Source: Cyanophora paradoxa
Lineage: Eukaryota; Glaucocystophyceae; Cyanophorales; Cyanophoraceae
Length of the DNA: 64,000 nt
Direction of reading: 5' to 3'
NCBI GenBank assembly: GCA_004431415.1
Contig: QPMI01000685.1
Span: 17,935-81,934 of the forward strand
The notes under the pieces were generated by a model that worked only from the letters and a program-made list of their open reading frames with translations, was not told the origin of the DNA and searched no databases. The position numbers and the translations under genes were made by a program. Positions 30,405 to 40,432 of the stretch are shown here, piece after piece. Every line of letters begins with the position of its first letter. Positions within the stretch are counted from its first letter, which is position 1.

Positions 30405-30917
30405 TCAATCGCTGACCTTGAACTTCGCTGGTAGCTCGCTGATAGATCGCACTTGGCTGCATACATTTTCGTTGTCTGCGGCAGGAGCCATTTGGATATT
30501 CTGTAGCAGATCGAGAGTCGAGAACCGAGAGTAAGTATACGTGGGAGAAGTTGAGCATGCACACGCGCGCACCACAGGGCCTTGACGTGTATGACGCTCA
30601 GATGCAGTGGACGATGACGGCTTCGACGTCGAAATCGCTGTGAAGTGCCCAGACAGTCTGGTGGATGAGGTGAGCCCATAACCATGTTCAGCCCGCGCCG
30701 TGTGCAGCAACTTGGAGATATTCGACAAAGCCTGCAGCTGATCAAAAAAAGAGACGTTCATTGAGCGCATCCGTGACCATGAGCTGGGCACCTCCTGCAA
30801 ATCTAGCCAGTGGACTTGGGCTGGAGATGGGGGAGCTGTTGTACCACTCCTCGATTCGACATGGGCTTTATTTCTTCCGTGTGATGAGATATCAGAGCTG
30901 GGATCCGGAGTTGACAT
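30405..30917 (-). CDS. Unidentified Ser/Thr-rich protein at the edge of the zinc-ribbon cluster
   Basis: ATG 30917 (MSTPDPSSDISSHGRNKA). The first exon runs to HWLDLQ, then a likely intron ending TTTTTTTGATCAG, then LQALSNISKLLHTARAEHGY, TSSTRLSGHFTAISTSKPSS and a Ser-rich stretch, with possible further splicing before LDLLQNIQMAP and the stop at 30405. No zinc module is present. The LQALSNISKLLHTAR piece weakly resembles the LPPLLQNLAHLLGF stretch in copy 4, so it could be a C-terminal relic of the same family; that is speculative. Confidence 0.45.
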   Translation of the reverse strand: MSTPDPSSDISSHGRNKAHVESRSGTTAPPSPAQVHWLDLQEVPSSWSRMRSMNVSFFDQLQALSNISKLLHTARAEHGYGLTSSTRLSGHFTAISTSKPSSSTASERHTRQGPVVRACACSTSPTYTYSRFSTLDLLQNIQMAPAADNENVCSQVRSISELPAKFKVSD

Positions 30918-32467
30918 AGCAGCAAACAGCTGCGCCGGATGGCCCTTCTAGCTGAAGAACTCGCGATCGATCCGGATTTGCTGTGCGGTGCGCGCGCCCT
31001 CATGAACGCGTCAGGATCAGGCTGGTCGGCATGTAAAGCTCAGCGGCAATTGAAGGCGACTCAGGAGCGCATGCACGTGGCGCGCCGGTTGGATGCGGTT
31101 GCTGCGGGCCGGGCACGTGACTGCGGCCTCCTCTAGATCTACGTACACCTTTAATTTACGTATACTGGCTAAAAATGGCGCCAAGCCTGCTGCAGCTGCA
31201 GCTGCAGCTGCGCCGCGCGCGGTACGTCGGAAGCTTGCGCGTGCGGCCGCGCACAGCACTAGTACTTGATCCGGATCCCGGAGGTGGAATTCAAAGCTGC
31301 AGCTGGAGCCTGGAACTGCCTGGCAAGCAGACGCTGCCGATAAGCTTCTGAGCCCTATGGATGTGCCTTGATGGCATCAAGCGCGTCCGCGCCGGTCGCG
31401 CGCGGCCCGAGCTCGAGCGAGTTTGGAATTCACGAATCGAAACCTGCGCGGCCGCGGCCTTGATGAGCGCGAGCGACGGCGTGCGGGGCGACGAGGTGGT
31501 TCTCTTTGCTCTATGCATCGAGTGGGTGCTCCTAAGATCGCCAGCGAGCCCGCTTTACTCCCTGCCCGCTCTCTCGCGCCAACCCGGCCCGTCTCGCACG
31601 CTGCGCCCTTGAGCTCGGAAGGCGAAACCTCTATGCATCAATAGGTGGATCTATAGGAACGCGCTCTTGGCGGTGGTTGGGTGCCGGCGGGTCTCTCGCT
31701 TGCGCCAACCGAGCTCGCACGCAGCACCCTAGGACTGAGCGCGGAAAGGGAGAACAGCGGACCCTCGATCGATTTCCGCCACCCGGTTCGTCGACGCTGC
31801 GCCACGGGCGGGCAGCTTACTTGGCATGCGCAGCTGCAGCTTGCTACAATTGTGCTGTATCCCCCGGCCGGGTTGGCCGCTGGCCGCTGGCACCAGTGCT
31901 GGGTTGGCCGTACGCGTGAGCGACTTTTTTGCCGAATCCGAAGTGCGCAAGCGGCCCGGCGGTACGGATCGCACCCGGAGATCGTGCGCGCCCGACATCC
32001 AGCCAGCGCCACGTAGAAGTCAGCGACCGACCAACCGTAGCACACGTTTCGCGCGGTGCTCGGGTGCGCCGACCGGCGGCGCGCAGGCCTTGCGAGATCG
32101 GTGGGATGGTTGCGTCCGCCGCCGAAGGCCATGCAGCTGCAGCGCCGGCCGCCGCGCCGGCCAACATGGCGTGGGTGTGGCCGCAAGAGGCGGGGCTGCG
32201 TGCGGAGGACGGCAGGCACGTGCGCGCCTTCGTAATCGTCGATCCCACCGACAACTTCGGTCCGCCGCATGCTTGCGCACGCCCTGCCGAGTGCGGCGCC
32301 ACGCGACCTTAGCTACGGGCGCAGAGCATATTGGGAAGCGCTTACGTGACAACGGAATCATGCCCGGTGCTCAAGATACCGCGCCCCGCCACCAGCCCGC
32401 CGCCGCGGCCGGCCATTCGTCCTGACGCCAGCCGACCGCGCTTCGCGCAGTGCTTATATTCACGAAC
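30918..32467. other. Intergenic region before the ATP-grasp gene
   Basis: It has several overlapping open frames but no family signal. Two loosely similar 50-bp stretches (around GCGCCAACC ... CTCGCACGC) occur at about 31575 and 31705. A GCTGCAGCTGCAGCTGCAGC run sits near 31190-31210. I call no gene. Confidence 0.4.
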
Positions 32468-34996
32468 ATGATGCGCTACGCGTCGAAAGAGCGCGCCGAG
32501 GCGAACAAGGTCCGCCGCGGCTCGCAGGCCCTGCCCTGCCGCTCCTCCCGTCAAGAAAATTCGATCCGCAGATCGTGGGGATGATGGACAGCATCCCGCA
32601 CTCGATCGCCACCGGACTGGTCTTTGGGCGCGGCTTCAGCGTATTCGCCGCCCGCCGCAACATGCTCTCGATCTTGGAGGCGCCCCCCTCCCCACCCGTG
32701 CCCCGCCCCGGGGCCCCGCGCCGACGTACCCCGGGCCAGGTGCTCGCCAACGCGCGGTACGCCTTCGCCGAGGAGGGGTACGAGCTCGAGTTCGTGGGCC
32801 TCGGCGCCGACAACGAGATGGGAGTTGACCATTCGGACTGGCCCGTGTGCTCACGTACCCGTCCTCGGAGCCTCGGGCTCAGCGGGGTACGCGCGCAGGC
32901 TCGCGGCGTCCCTCGGGCTCCCGTGCAACCCTGTAGCCAGCGCCCGCGCGCGCCGCGACAAGGTGCCGCGCCAATCCCGCACGTGTACCCTGGCTCATGA
33001 CAAGCTACCGTACCCCCCTCCAGGCGGAGATGAAGGAGGCCGTGGAGCGGGCCGGGCTCGTTTACGCGCGCTACGCGCGCGTCTCCGAAGCCGCCGACGT
33101 GGTCCGGACCCCGTACCCCCGTCCTCGGTGCGGCGTACCCCCGAGGCAGTCGCCCGCTCCCGCAGTCCCCGGCGCTGGCGAAGACCGGCCTGCCCGCGGT
33201 CGTCAAAACCCCCGGTACCCCCCTCCGCGCCCGCTCCGCGCCCGCTCCGCATTCGCGTCGCCTGATGGCTCTGCAGCCGGCGCGGGAACCAACATGGTAC
33301 CCATCCTTGCTGGTATCCCTGTACCCCCACCGCGGACCGCCTCGCCGCAGGTGTCCGTCGCGAGATCGGAGGCTGAGGTGGCGGCCGCGGCCCGTGCGCC
33401 CTTTCCCGCTCCGACGTACCCCTCCCCCGCTCTCCCCGACCCCCTCGCCCCAGAGCGCGTGATAAGCACGCCGGACCTGTTCGGGCGGCTGCCCACCTTC
33501 GCCCTCGTGGAGGTCCGCCCTCGTACCCCCCTCGACCCCCGCCCCGCCGAGCGCCCCGCCCCAGGAGTACGTCGAGGGGCCGGAGTACGCCGTCAACATG
33601 ATCGCGAGCCCGGTACCCCGCCCCGCCGCCGCCTCGCCTCTGGCCCGCGAGCGGGCGGCAGGAGCGGGTGGCGACGACGGACGTGTGGCGGTACGAGAAG
33701 CACACCGACGCCGCCACCGGCGCCGTCCTGGTGCACCGGGCACCCCGCACCCAGTACCCCGCCCCTGAGCGCGGCGGCAGTACGACGAGGCGACGCTGGA
33801 GACGGACGTGGGGGCGCCCCTCTGGCGCCGCCTCTCCGCGTACGGCGCCGCCGTCGCCCGCGCCGTCGGCATCGAGCGCGGGCCCTGCCACCTCGAGGCG
33901 CCCCTGCCCCCCCTCGGGGCCGGCCCGCGTGCGCCTGAGCGAGGCGCAGGTGCGGGTGCGGGGGGACGGGGAGCCGGTGATGATGGAGATCGCCGCGCGC
34001 TTCTCGGGCGGCTACAAGCCCGACATGGCCGCCCGCCTCATCCCGGGGTCCCCGCGCCCCGCCGCCCCTGCCCCTCGCCCCCGTCCGAGGGGCGGCGTCG
34101 GGCAGGTGGGACCCGTGGCGCGCCTTCGTCGAGAGCCGCCTCCGCGGGTTCGAGCCCCCGCCCCGCCCTCGCCCTCGGGCGGCCGAGCTGAGGGGCGGCG
34201 ATGGCCGGGGCAGGACGGGGTGGGGCTCGTGGCCGGCGGAGGGCGCCTTCCGGCCCCGCGGCGCCGCCAAGCACCTCTTCTTCCACCTCGACCGGTGCCC
34301 CGCCCCCGCCCTGCCCGAGCCGAAGGAGCGCCCCGGAGGGATCCGAGCCCGGGCCGGGGCGCAGCGAGGGCGAGGTGGCCGCCGTGCACGGCGTACCCGA
34401 GATCGAGGCCCTCCCCACCTACTGGCGGTACCCCCCGGGCCTCTCCGTTTCCCCTGCGCCCTCCCCGCCCCCTCACCCCGGCGCCCAGGCACGACCTGCA
34501 CAAGGCGTGCCGCCCCGGAAGCTTCATGCCCCGCACCACGGTACCCGGCTTGCCCCTCGTCTCCCGGCGTACCGCCCCTAATCCTTCCCCCCGCTTCTCA
34601 GTCTTACCTGGACTACCCCCTGCACGTCTACCTCGTGAGCGAGACGCCGGTGCGCCCCCTCGCACAATCCCCCCTTCATCGACTCGTGCCGACGGGACGG
34701 GCCGGGGCCAGGACGCGGCGGAGGCGCTGCGGGAGGTGGAGCGGGACGCGGCGGCCGCGCGGCGCCTCTTCCGCGTCGAGTTCGCCGCCGCCGCGCAGCA
34801 GCAGCCGCCGCCGCGGGCCGGCGTCGTGCCGAGCGCCTGGGAGGCGAGGAGGGAGGATGCCGGCCACGGCGCGGCGAAGGCGGCGGCGGCGGCCGGCTGC
34901 GCCCTCGCGGGGCTCGGGCTCCTCCTGCGCAGGCGGCCCGTCGCCGCCGCGGCCGCGGGGGCCGCCGCCTGGACCCGAGCCTGGCGGAGGCCTTAG
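32468..34996 (+). CDS. ATP-grasp domain protein with C-terminal hydrophobic tail
   Basis: ATP-grasp enzymes join a carboxylate to an amine or thiol through an acyl-phosphate. ATG 32468 opens exon 1 (MMRYASKERAEANK); a GT-AG intron leads to IVGMMDSIPHSIATGLVFGR and GFSVFAARRNMLSILE, then VLANARYAFAEEGYELEFVG. The ATP-grasp core follows: ALAKTGLPAVVKT (ATP-binding Lys strand), VSVARSEAEVAAAA, EYVEGPEYAVNMIASP, ERVATTDVWRYEKHTDA, GIERGPCHLE and EPVMMEIAARFSGGYKPDMA, where E-x-x-x-R is the Mg-binding pair, followed by DPWRAFVESRLRGFE. Near the C-terminus a stretch GCALAGLGLLLRR and a second small hydrophobic run suggest membrane association, unusual for ATP-grasp ligases. The closest style is the ATP_grasp_4 amino-acid ligase group; the substrate cannot be read from the sequence. 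Introns are saturated with GTACCCC motifs. Stop TAG 34994-34996. Confidence 0.82.
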
Positions 34997-35204
34997 CACT
35001 AGCGTGCCATAGCTAGTTGGTTCGGCGGGACTGGCCGTGAAGCCCGCGGTCCTGCTTTGACCGCGAGCATCGAAGCTCGAGCATAAAAGGGCAGAAGGAT
35101 GTATTCAAAACGCAGTGGACACATGGGGGAAAGCGGGAAGTGCATGCAGCGCTGCGCCGCTGCACGCAGCTGAAGCCCACTCCGGGTACACTATTTCTGC
35201 AGCG

Positions 35205-38200
35205 ATGGGCGGCGACGACGACGACGCCCCCGGGCCGCCCCGGAGCATGATGGCGGAGGCACAGGAAGACAGCGGAGACGATGTGGGCCCTCCCAAGCCG
35301 AAGCGGAAGAAGGGTGCGCCGCTCGCGCCCGGCGCGTGGCGCAGGCCTCACGGGGCGGCTTTCGTGCGCGAGCGCAGTGCTGGAGTTCGAGCAGCTGTAC
35401 GCGGACCACATGCCGAACGCCCAGATGTACGAGAAGAGCTGGATGCACCGCGACACGGTCACGCACGTCGCGTGGACGAAGTCGCACTTCCTCGTTACCG
35501 CTAGCGTCGATGGGCACGTGAAGTTCTGGAAGAAGCAGAGCACACTCGTCGAGTTCGTGAAGCACTTCCGCGCCCATCTGGGTGCGCGACCCGGGCGGCC
35601 GCCCCGCCGTCGCCGCGGCTCACCGCGCCGGCCTCGCAGCGCCCATCACGTGCATGGCTGTGAGCGCGGACGGGGCGTACCTCTGCACGGGCTCCGCGGA
35701 CCAGGCGCTCAAGATCTTCGACGTCGTCAACTTCGGTGCGCCGCCGCCGGCCGCCCCCGCTAGCTTCCGCGCCCGAGACGCGCGGGGCAGACATGATCAA
35801 CCTCATCAAGCTCTCCTTCACCCCCTCCGCCGTCGAATGGATCCACAAGCCGAACGCCCCGAAGCCCCGCATCGCAGTGTCCGCCCCGCCGCCTCCGCGC
35901 CCCGGCTCTCGCCCCGCCGCCGCCCCTGACGGCGCCGCGCGCGCAGAGCGGACAGCGAGTCGCCGCGGATACTGATCCTGGACTCGCGCGGGGAGGGCGA
36001 GCCGCTCGCGGAGCTCAAGTTCCACGCCGCGCCCGTGACCCTCATGAAGGCGCGCCGCGCCCCGCGCCCCGCGGCCGGCCCGCTCCGCCGCCTGAGGCGC
36101 CCCGCAGTTCAACGAGAAGAAGGGCGTGGTCGTGTCGGCGGACCAGAAGGGCCTCGTCGAGTACTGGAGCGGCGAGGAGCCGTACGCCGCCCCCGCGCCC
36201 CCCGCCGTCGCCTTCAAGTTCAAGTCCGACACCGACCTCTACGAGTTCGCCAAGGCGCGTGTACCCCTCCGGCGCCGGCCAGTGCTGGACGGTCAGCTGA
36301 TCATCGCTGTACCCCGCAGGCGAAGACGCGCCCGACGAGCCTGGCGTTCAGCCCCGACGGGGAGAAGTTCGTCACGATGAGCAAGGACCGCTTCGTTCGC
36401 GTCTTCTCCTTCGCCAAGGTGTCGGGGGCGGCGTACCCCGCGCCCCGCGCCCGGCGCTCACGTACCCCCTACCGCAGGCGAAGCTGCTTCGGAAGTACGA
36501 CGAGACGCTCGCCGTGTATCACGAGTACCAGAAGGCCCGCCCGCCGCCCCGTTCCCCTCCCCTCGTCCGCGCCCGGCTGACCCTCTCGGGGCTGCAGAGC
36601 GAGAACCCGACGTACAAGCTCGAGTCGATCGACTTCGGGCGGCGCATGGCCGTCGAGAAAGCCCGCCTCGCACCGCGCCGGCCGCCCCCCGCCTTCTCGC
36701 TGACGGCGCGACAGGAGCTGGAGAAGACGGAGGGGGCGCCGGCCTCGAGCGCCGTCTTCGACGAGTCGGGCCACTTCATCCTGTACCCCACCATGCTCGG
36801 CGTCAAGGGTGCCGCCCCCCGCCCGCGCGCCCCGGGGCGGGGCGGCTGGTGAGAGGGCGGGGCGGGGGCAGTGGTGAACATCGAGACGAACCGGCTGCTG
36901 CGGATCCTCGGCAAGGTCGAGAACGGCGAGCGCTTCCTCCAGCTCGCCCTCTACCAGGCCCGGCCCCCGCCCCCACGCCTTGCGCCCTCCCTCCCGGGCC
37001 CTTTCCTCACGCGCGCGGGCGCGCAGGACAAGCCGAAGCTCGCCGCCGCCTTCGTCGCGGGCCAGGGCAAGGTCCGGAGCGCCCCTGTCCCCCACCCCCC
37101 TCCTCTCTCTCCTTCTCCCCTCGCCGACGCGTACCCCCCGCAGCTGGTGCACCAGACGGACCCGACGCTGGTCTGCACCGCCTTCAAGAAGCAGGTGCCG
37201 CGGGCCCCCGCCCCCCGCCTCCTGGCCGCCGCCACCGCCGCTAGGGCCAGGCCCCGCCTGTTCAGCTTCAGCCGCCGCCCCGCATTACAGCTGCAGCGGC
37301 TGCTCGGCTGCGCGCGCCGGCGGGGCCTCACGGGGGCGGGGGCCCCGCCGCAGCGCTTCTACCTCTTCACGCGGCGCGAGCCCGACGACAACGAGTGCGC
37401 CGCCGCCCTCCCAGGGCCTCCCCCGCCCCTCCCCTCCCCTGCCCCGGCCGAGCCTGCTCGCCTGGCAGCACGCCGGAGGGGGGGCGGGACGTCTTCAACG
37501 AGAAGCCGACGAAGGAGATGGCGGCGCTCGCCCCGCAGCCCTCGGGGCCCCTCAGGCCCGCCCCCGCCCCCCGCCCCGCCGCAGGCGAGAGGCCCGCGGC
37601 GCTCACGGCAGGCGGGGCGCAGCACGAACGTGTGCCTGCACACGACGCTGGGCGACATCTTCATCAAGCTCTTCGCCCAGGAGTGCGCCCCGCCCGCCCC
37701 TCCCCTCCCCTCCCCCCCCACCCCCCCCCCCACCCCGCCCCCGCCCCCTCTCCTTCTCCTCTCGCCCTCCAAGGCGGCGCTCGCCGGGCCCCGGCGCCCC
37801 CTCTAGGCCCCTGCTGCACATCGAGCCACGGGGCCGCTCTCCCGCTCCCTCGCCGCCCCGGGGCCTCACGCCGGCCCTTCCCCCCCGCCCGCCCCCCCGT
37901 GCAGGTGCCCGAAGACGATCGAGAACTTCGTGACCCACGCCCGCAACGGGTGCACCTCGCGTACCCCGCGCGGAAGTACCCCTCTCACGGGGGTACAGGT
38001 ACTTCAACGGCCTGATCTTCCACCGCGTGATCAAGGGGTTCATGATCCAGACCGGAGACCCCATCGGTGCGCCAGCTGCGTTCGCCGGGGTGCGCCCCTC
38101 TCCGGGGGGACGGCCCCGAATTTCTCGCCCCCCCTCGCGCAGGCGACGGCACGGGCGGCGCGTCCATCTGGGTGAGCCCTACCCCCTGCCTACCCCGCCC

Positions 38201-38774
38201 CCCCGCCCTCCTCCCCCACCGAGCGAACCACCGACCGACGTACCCCCAGGGCCACGACTTTGAGGACGAGTTCCACAGAAATCTGCGGCATGGTGCGGGC
38301 GCCCCGTTCGGCTCGCGCACCCTCTTTTAACGCTTCTCTTCCCCTTCTCAAGACCGGCCCTTCACCGTGTCCATGGCCAACGCCGGCCCCAACACGAACG
38401 GTGCGGCGGCGTATACGTACCCCTCGTGCCCCCCGGCTTTGCCCCCTCTCACGCCTCGTCCCCCGCAGGGAGCCAGTTCTTCATCACGGTTCGCCTGCCG
38501 GCCCGCCCCGCCCTCCTCCGCCGGCGTCGCGCGAGCCCCTCTGGCCCGCGCAGACGGTGCCGACGCCGTGGCTGGACAACAAGCACACGGTCTTCGGGCG
38601 GGTCGTCAAGGGGATGGAGAACTGCCTGGTGCCCGCGTCGTCCCGGCCCCCGCCCGCCGCCCGCCGCCTCCGCCTGACGCCCCTGGCGGGCAGCTGATCG
38701 AGAAGGTGAAGACGGACAAGCACGACAAGCCCGTCGAGGACGTCAAGATCGTCTCCGTCTCCCTCGGCTCCTGA
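35205..38774 (+). CDS. PPWD1: Peptidyl-prolyl isomerase with WD repeats (PPWD1/CYP71 type)
   Basis: Nuclear WD40-cyclophilin fusion; PPWD1 occurs in human spliceosomes and the plant orthologue CYP71 acts in chromatin. ATG 35205 ([16 protein letters not shown]). WD40 part: [103 protein letters not shown] and [12 protein letters not shown]. The linker ends [14 protein letters not shown]. Cyclophilin domain: [100 protein letters not shown]; catalytic FHR, QTGDP and SQFFIT are intact. It ends [14 protein letters not shown] 38772-38774. Around 20 short introns; many have GC donors (36050-36107, 36535-36597, 36661-36714, 36958-37026). Confidence 0.96.
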
Positions 38775-38849
38775 CCGCGGCCCTCACCCTGCCCGCCGCC
38801 CCCGCCTTGCCGCCCTGGCCCCTCGTTTCTGGTGTGTGCAATGGACGCT

Positions 38850-39542
38850 TGCGGGGGAGGCCCGGGAGCCCGCCGTGCCACGAACCGCGCTGGGCCCTCA
38901 CGCATGAACGCCGCTGGGCCGATGGCGAGGTTGAAGCGCTGCTTGAGCATGTAGGCGATGGGGTAGAAAGTGCCAGCCTCCGAGGCTCCTCGGCGACCGC
39001 GGCTGCAGCTGGGCTCCGCGGCCGGGGAGCGGGCTTGCCGCCAGCTGCAGCTTGATCCGCCCGGCCGCGGCGCTCCTCCTCCGACCTCCTGCTGCGTTTC
39101 GTCGAACTCCGGTCCTGCTCCGCTTGTTCCATGCCGTGGAAATAGAACTGGACGCCATGTCAGGGGGAGAGAGGGGCGGGGGCGGAGGGCGGGGGGGGGG
39201 GGGGGGGGGGGAGAGACGGGGCGGGGGTACATTGAGCTCTTCTTCCTCGGCGCCTTCGGCCTGCGCCAACTCAAGCGCCTCCCTGCATTCCTGCAAGGCT
39301 GCCGCCTTCTGGTCACGTTGCTTCTCCACCTGCAAGCGACGTGCCGCTGCCGGCGACAAGGCAGGCGGCTCCACCGGCGCCTCCTCCGCTGCCCCGCGCC
39401 CCGCCTCCGGCGCCCCCGCCGCCCCGCCGCCCCGCCGCCCCGCCGCCCCGCCGCCCCCGCCGCCCCCGCCGCCTCCCTGTGGAAGGCGGCGTGAGCCAGG
39501 AGCCGGGATCGAGGATCGGAGGGAGGGCGGGCGAGGGCACAC
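38850..39542 (-). CDS. Unidentified coiled-coil protein (approximate limits)
   Basis: Minus-strand exons with consistent phase: a low-complexity Gly/Ala/Pro N-terminus, a coiled coil (RRLQVEKQRDQKAAALQECR, EALELAQAEGAEEEELN), and an intron with donor GTACCCCC that holds a long C run and ends CTGACATGGCGTCCAG. Then come FYFHGMEQAEQDRSSTKRSR and RSEEERRGR, a probable GC-AG intron, and AGTFYPIAYMLKQRFNLAIG followed by PAAFMREGPARFV. No ATG is found in frame in the first exon, so the start lies further upstream or in an unseen exon, and the 3' end is approximate. It converges on PPWD1. No family recognised. Confidence 0.5.
39191..39211 (-). repeat. Poly-C tract on the sense strand (21 nt) in an intron
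   Basis: Twenty-one G on the plus strand, inside the intron whose donor GTACCCCC follows EEEELN of the minus-strand coiled-coil gene. C therefore lies on the transcript-sense strand. Confidence 0.93.
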
Positions 39543-39924
39543 GTTCCTCTAGGAGGGCGGCGAGCCGTTTTATAATTATGATCAGTTAGATCGGTTCGGA
39601 CCCCGTTTTAATTATAATACCGGTACTGTACATGTGGCCATGCCATGATGGGGCCAGTACTAGTGTGTGCGTAGTTAACTTAGTACTAGTGTGTGCGTAG
39701 TGTTAATTATAAGTCAACTTACCGAGTTAAGTGGGCCGCCGGCTCCGCCGCCGCTGTACATGTGGACGTTGGCGGACTAATTTTCGACAGGATTTTCGGG
39801 TTTTGGCGAAAGACTCTGAGAAACGCTACGAGTTATGGCCCTTATGGCCCATTGGCCCAAGTTATGGGCCTCAGGCGGAGTTTCCTGGGCGAACTTGCCA
39901 GCCGGCGCCAGACTGCCGCCAGTC
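39543..39924. other. Spacer left of the MITE
   Basis: AT-richer DNA with the direct repeat TTAACTTAGTACTAGTGTGTGCGTAG-like unit, two copies at about 39657-39702. No gene seen. Confidence 0.5.
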
Positions 39925-40432
39925 TAGGGTTGCCGCTCCGTACGGAGTTCCGGGCAGACCACCCGGAACCGGAACTCACCCGGAGCTCCGCACGTTCCGC
40001 ACGGAGTTCCGCAGGTACTGGAGAACCCTAACAAAATGACAGAAAGGAGGCGCCCCCCTGCACGTAAGAGGCCTAGGGCCCCCAAATGACTAAGATACAT
40101 CCTATTCGTCATCGATATCCTCCTCCTCCTCGACCTCCTTCTCGTCGTCCTCCTGCACATGCACAGGTACCCCCCCTGGCCGTGCATGTTTCGCAGCCTC
40201 TCGCCGTCTGGCAACTCGATCGGATCGCTCCTGCTGCTCGGCGCTAATTGTAGCGCTCGGATTGCTGACTCTCCGGCCTTCTGGGCGACTGGCGCTGCAG
40301 GGTTCGAACCCGGGTTTTTGTATGGAGGCCTCCGCTCCGTACGGAGTTCCGCCCACCCACCCGGATCCGGATCCGGAACTCCGCACTCCGTACGGAGTTT
40401 CAGTGCCCCGGAACTCCGGGCCGGCAACCCTA
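39925..40432. mobile_element. Non-autonomous hAT-type element (MITE), 508 bp
   Basis: Perfect 11-bp terminal inverted repeats: TAGGGTTGCCG at 39925-39935 and CGGCAACCCTA at 40422-40432. These are flanked by an identical 8-bp duplication CGCCAGTC at 39917-39924 and 40433-40440. An 8-bp target duplication with TAGGG-type ends is diagnostic of the hAT superfamily. Inside each end lie more inverted/palindromic motifs (CTCCGTACGGAGTTCCG at the left, again at about 40338 and 40387; GGAACTCCGG near the right end). There is no transposase frame, so the element depends on an autonomous relative elsewhere. The intact duplication suggests a fairly recent insertion. Confidence 0.9.

Noticed and set aside
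40297-40316. tRNA-like T-arm GGGTTCGAACCC
   Set aside because: It is a perfect palindrome inside the MITE; no matching A-box, anticodon arm or acceptor stem could be paired around it.
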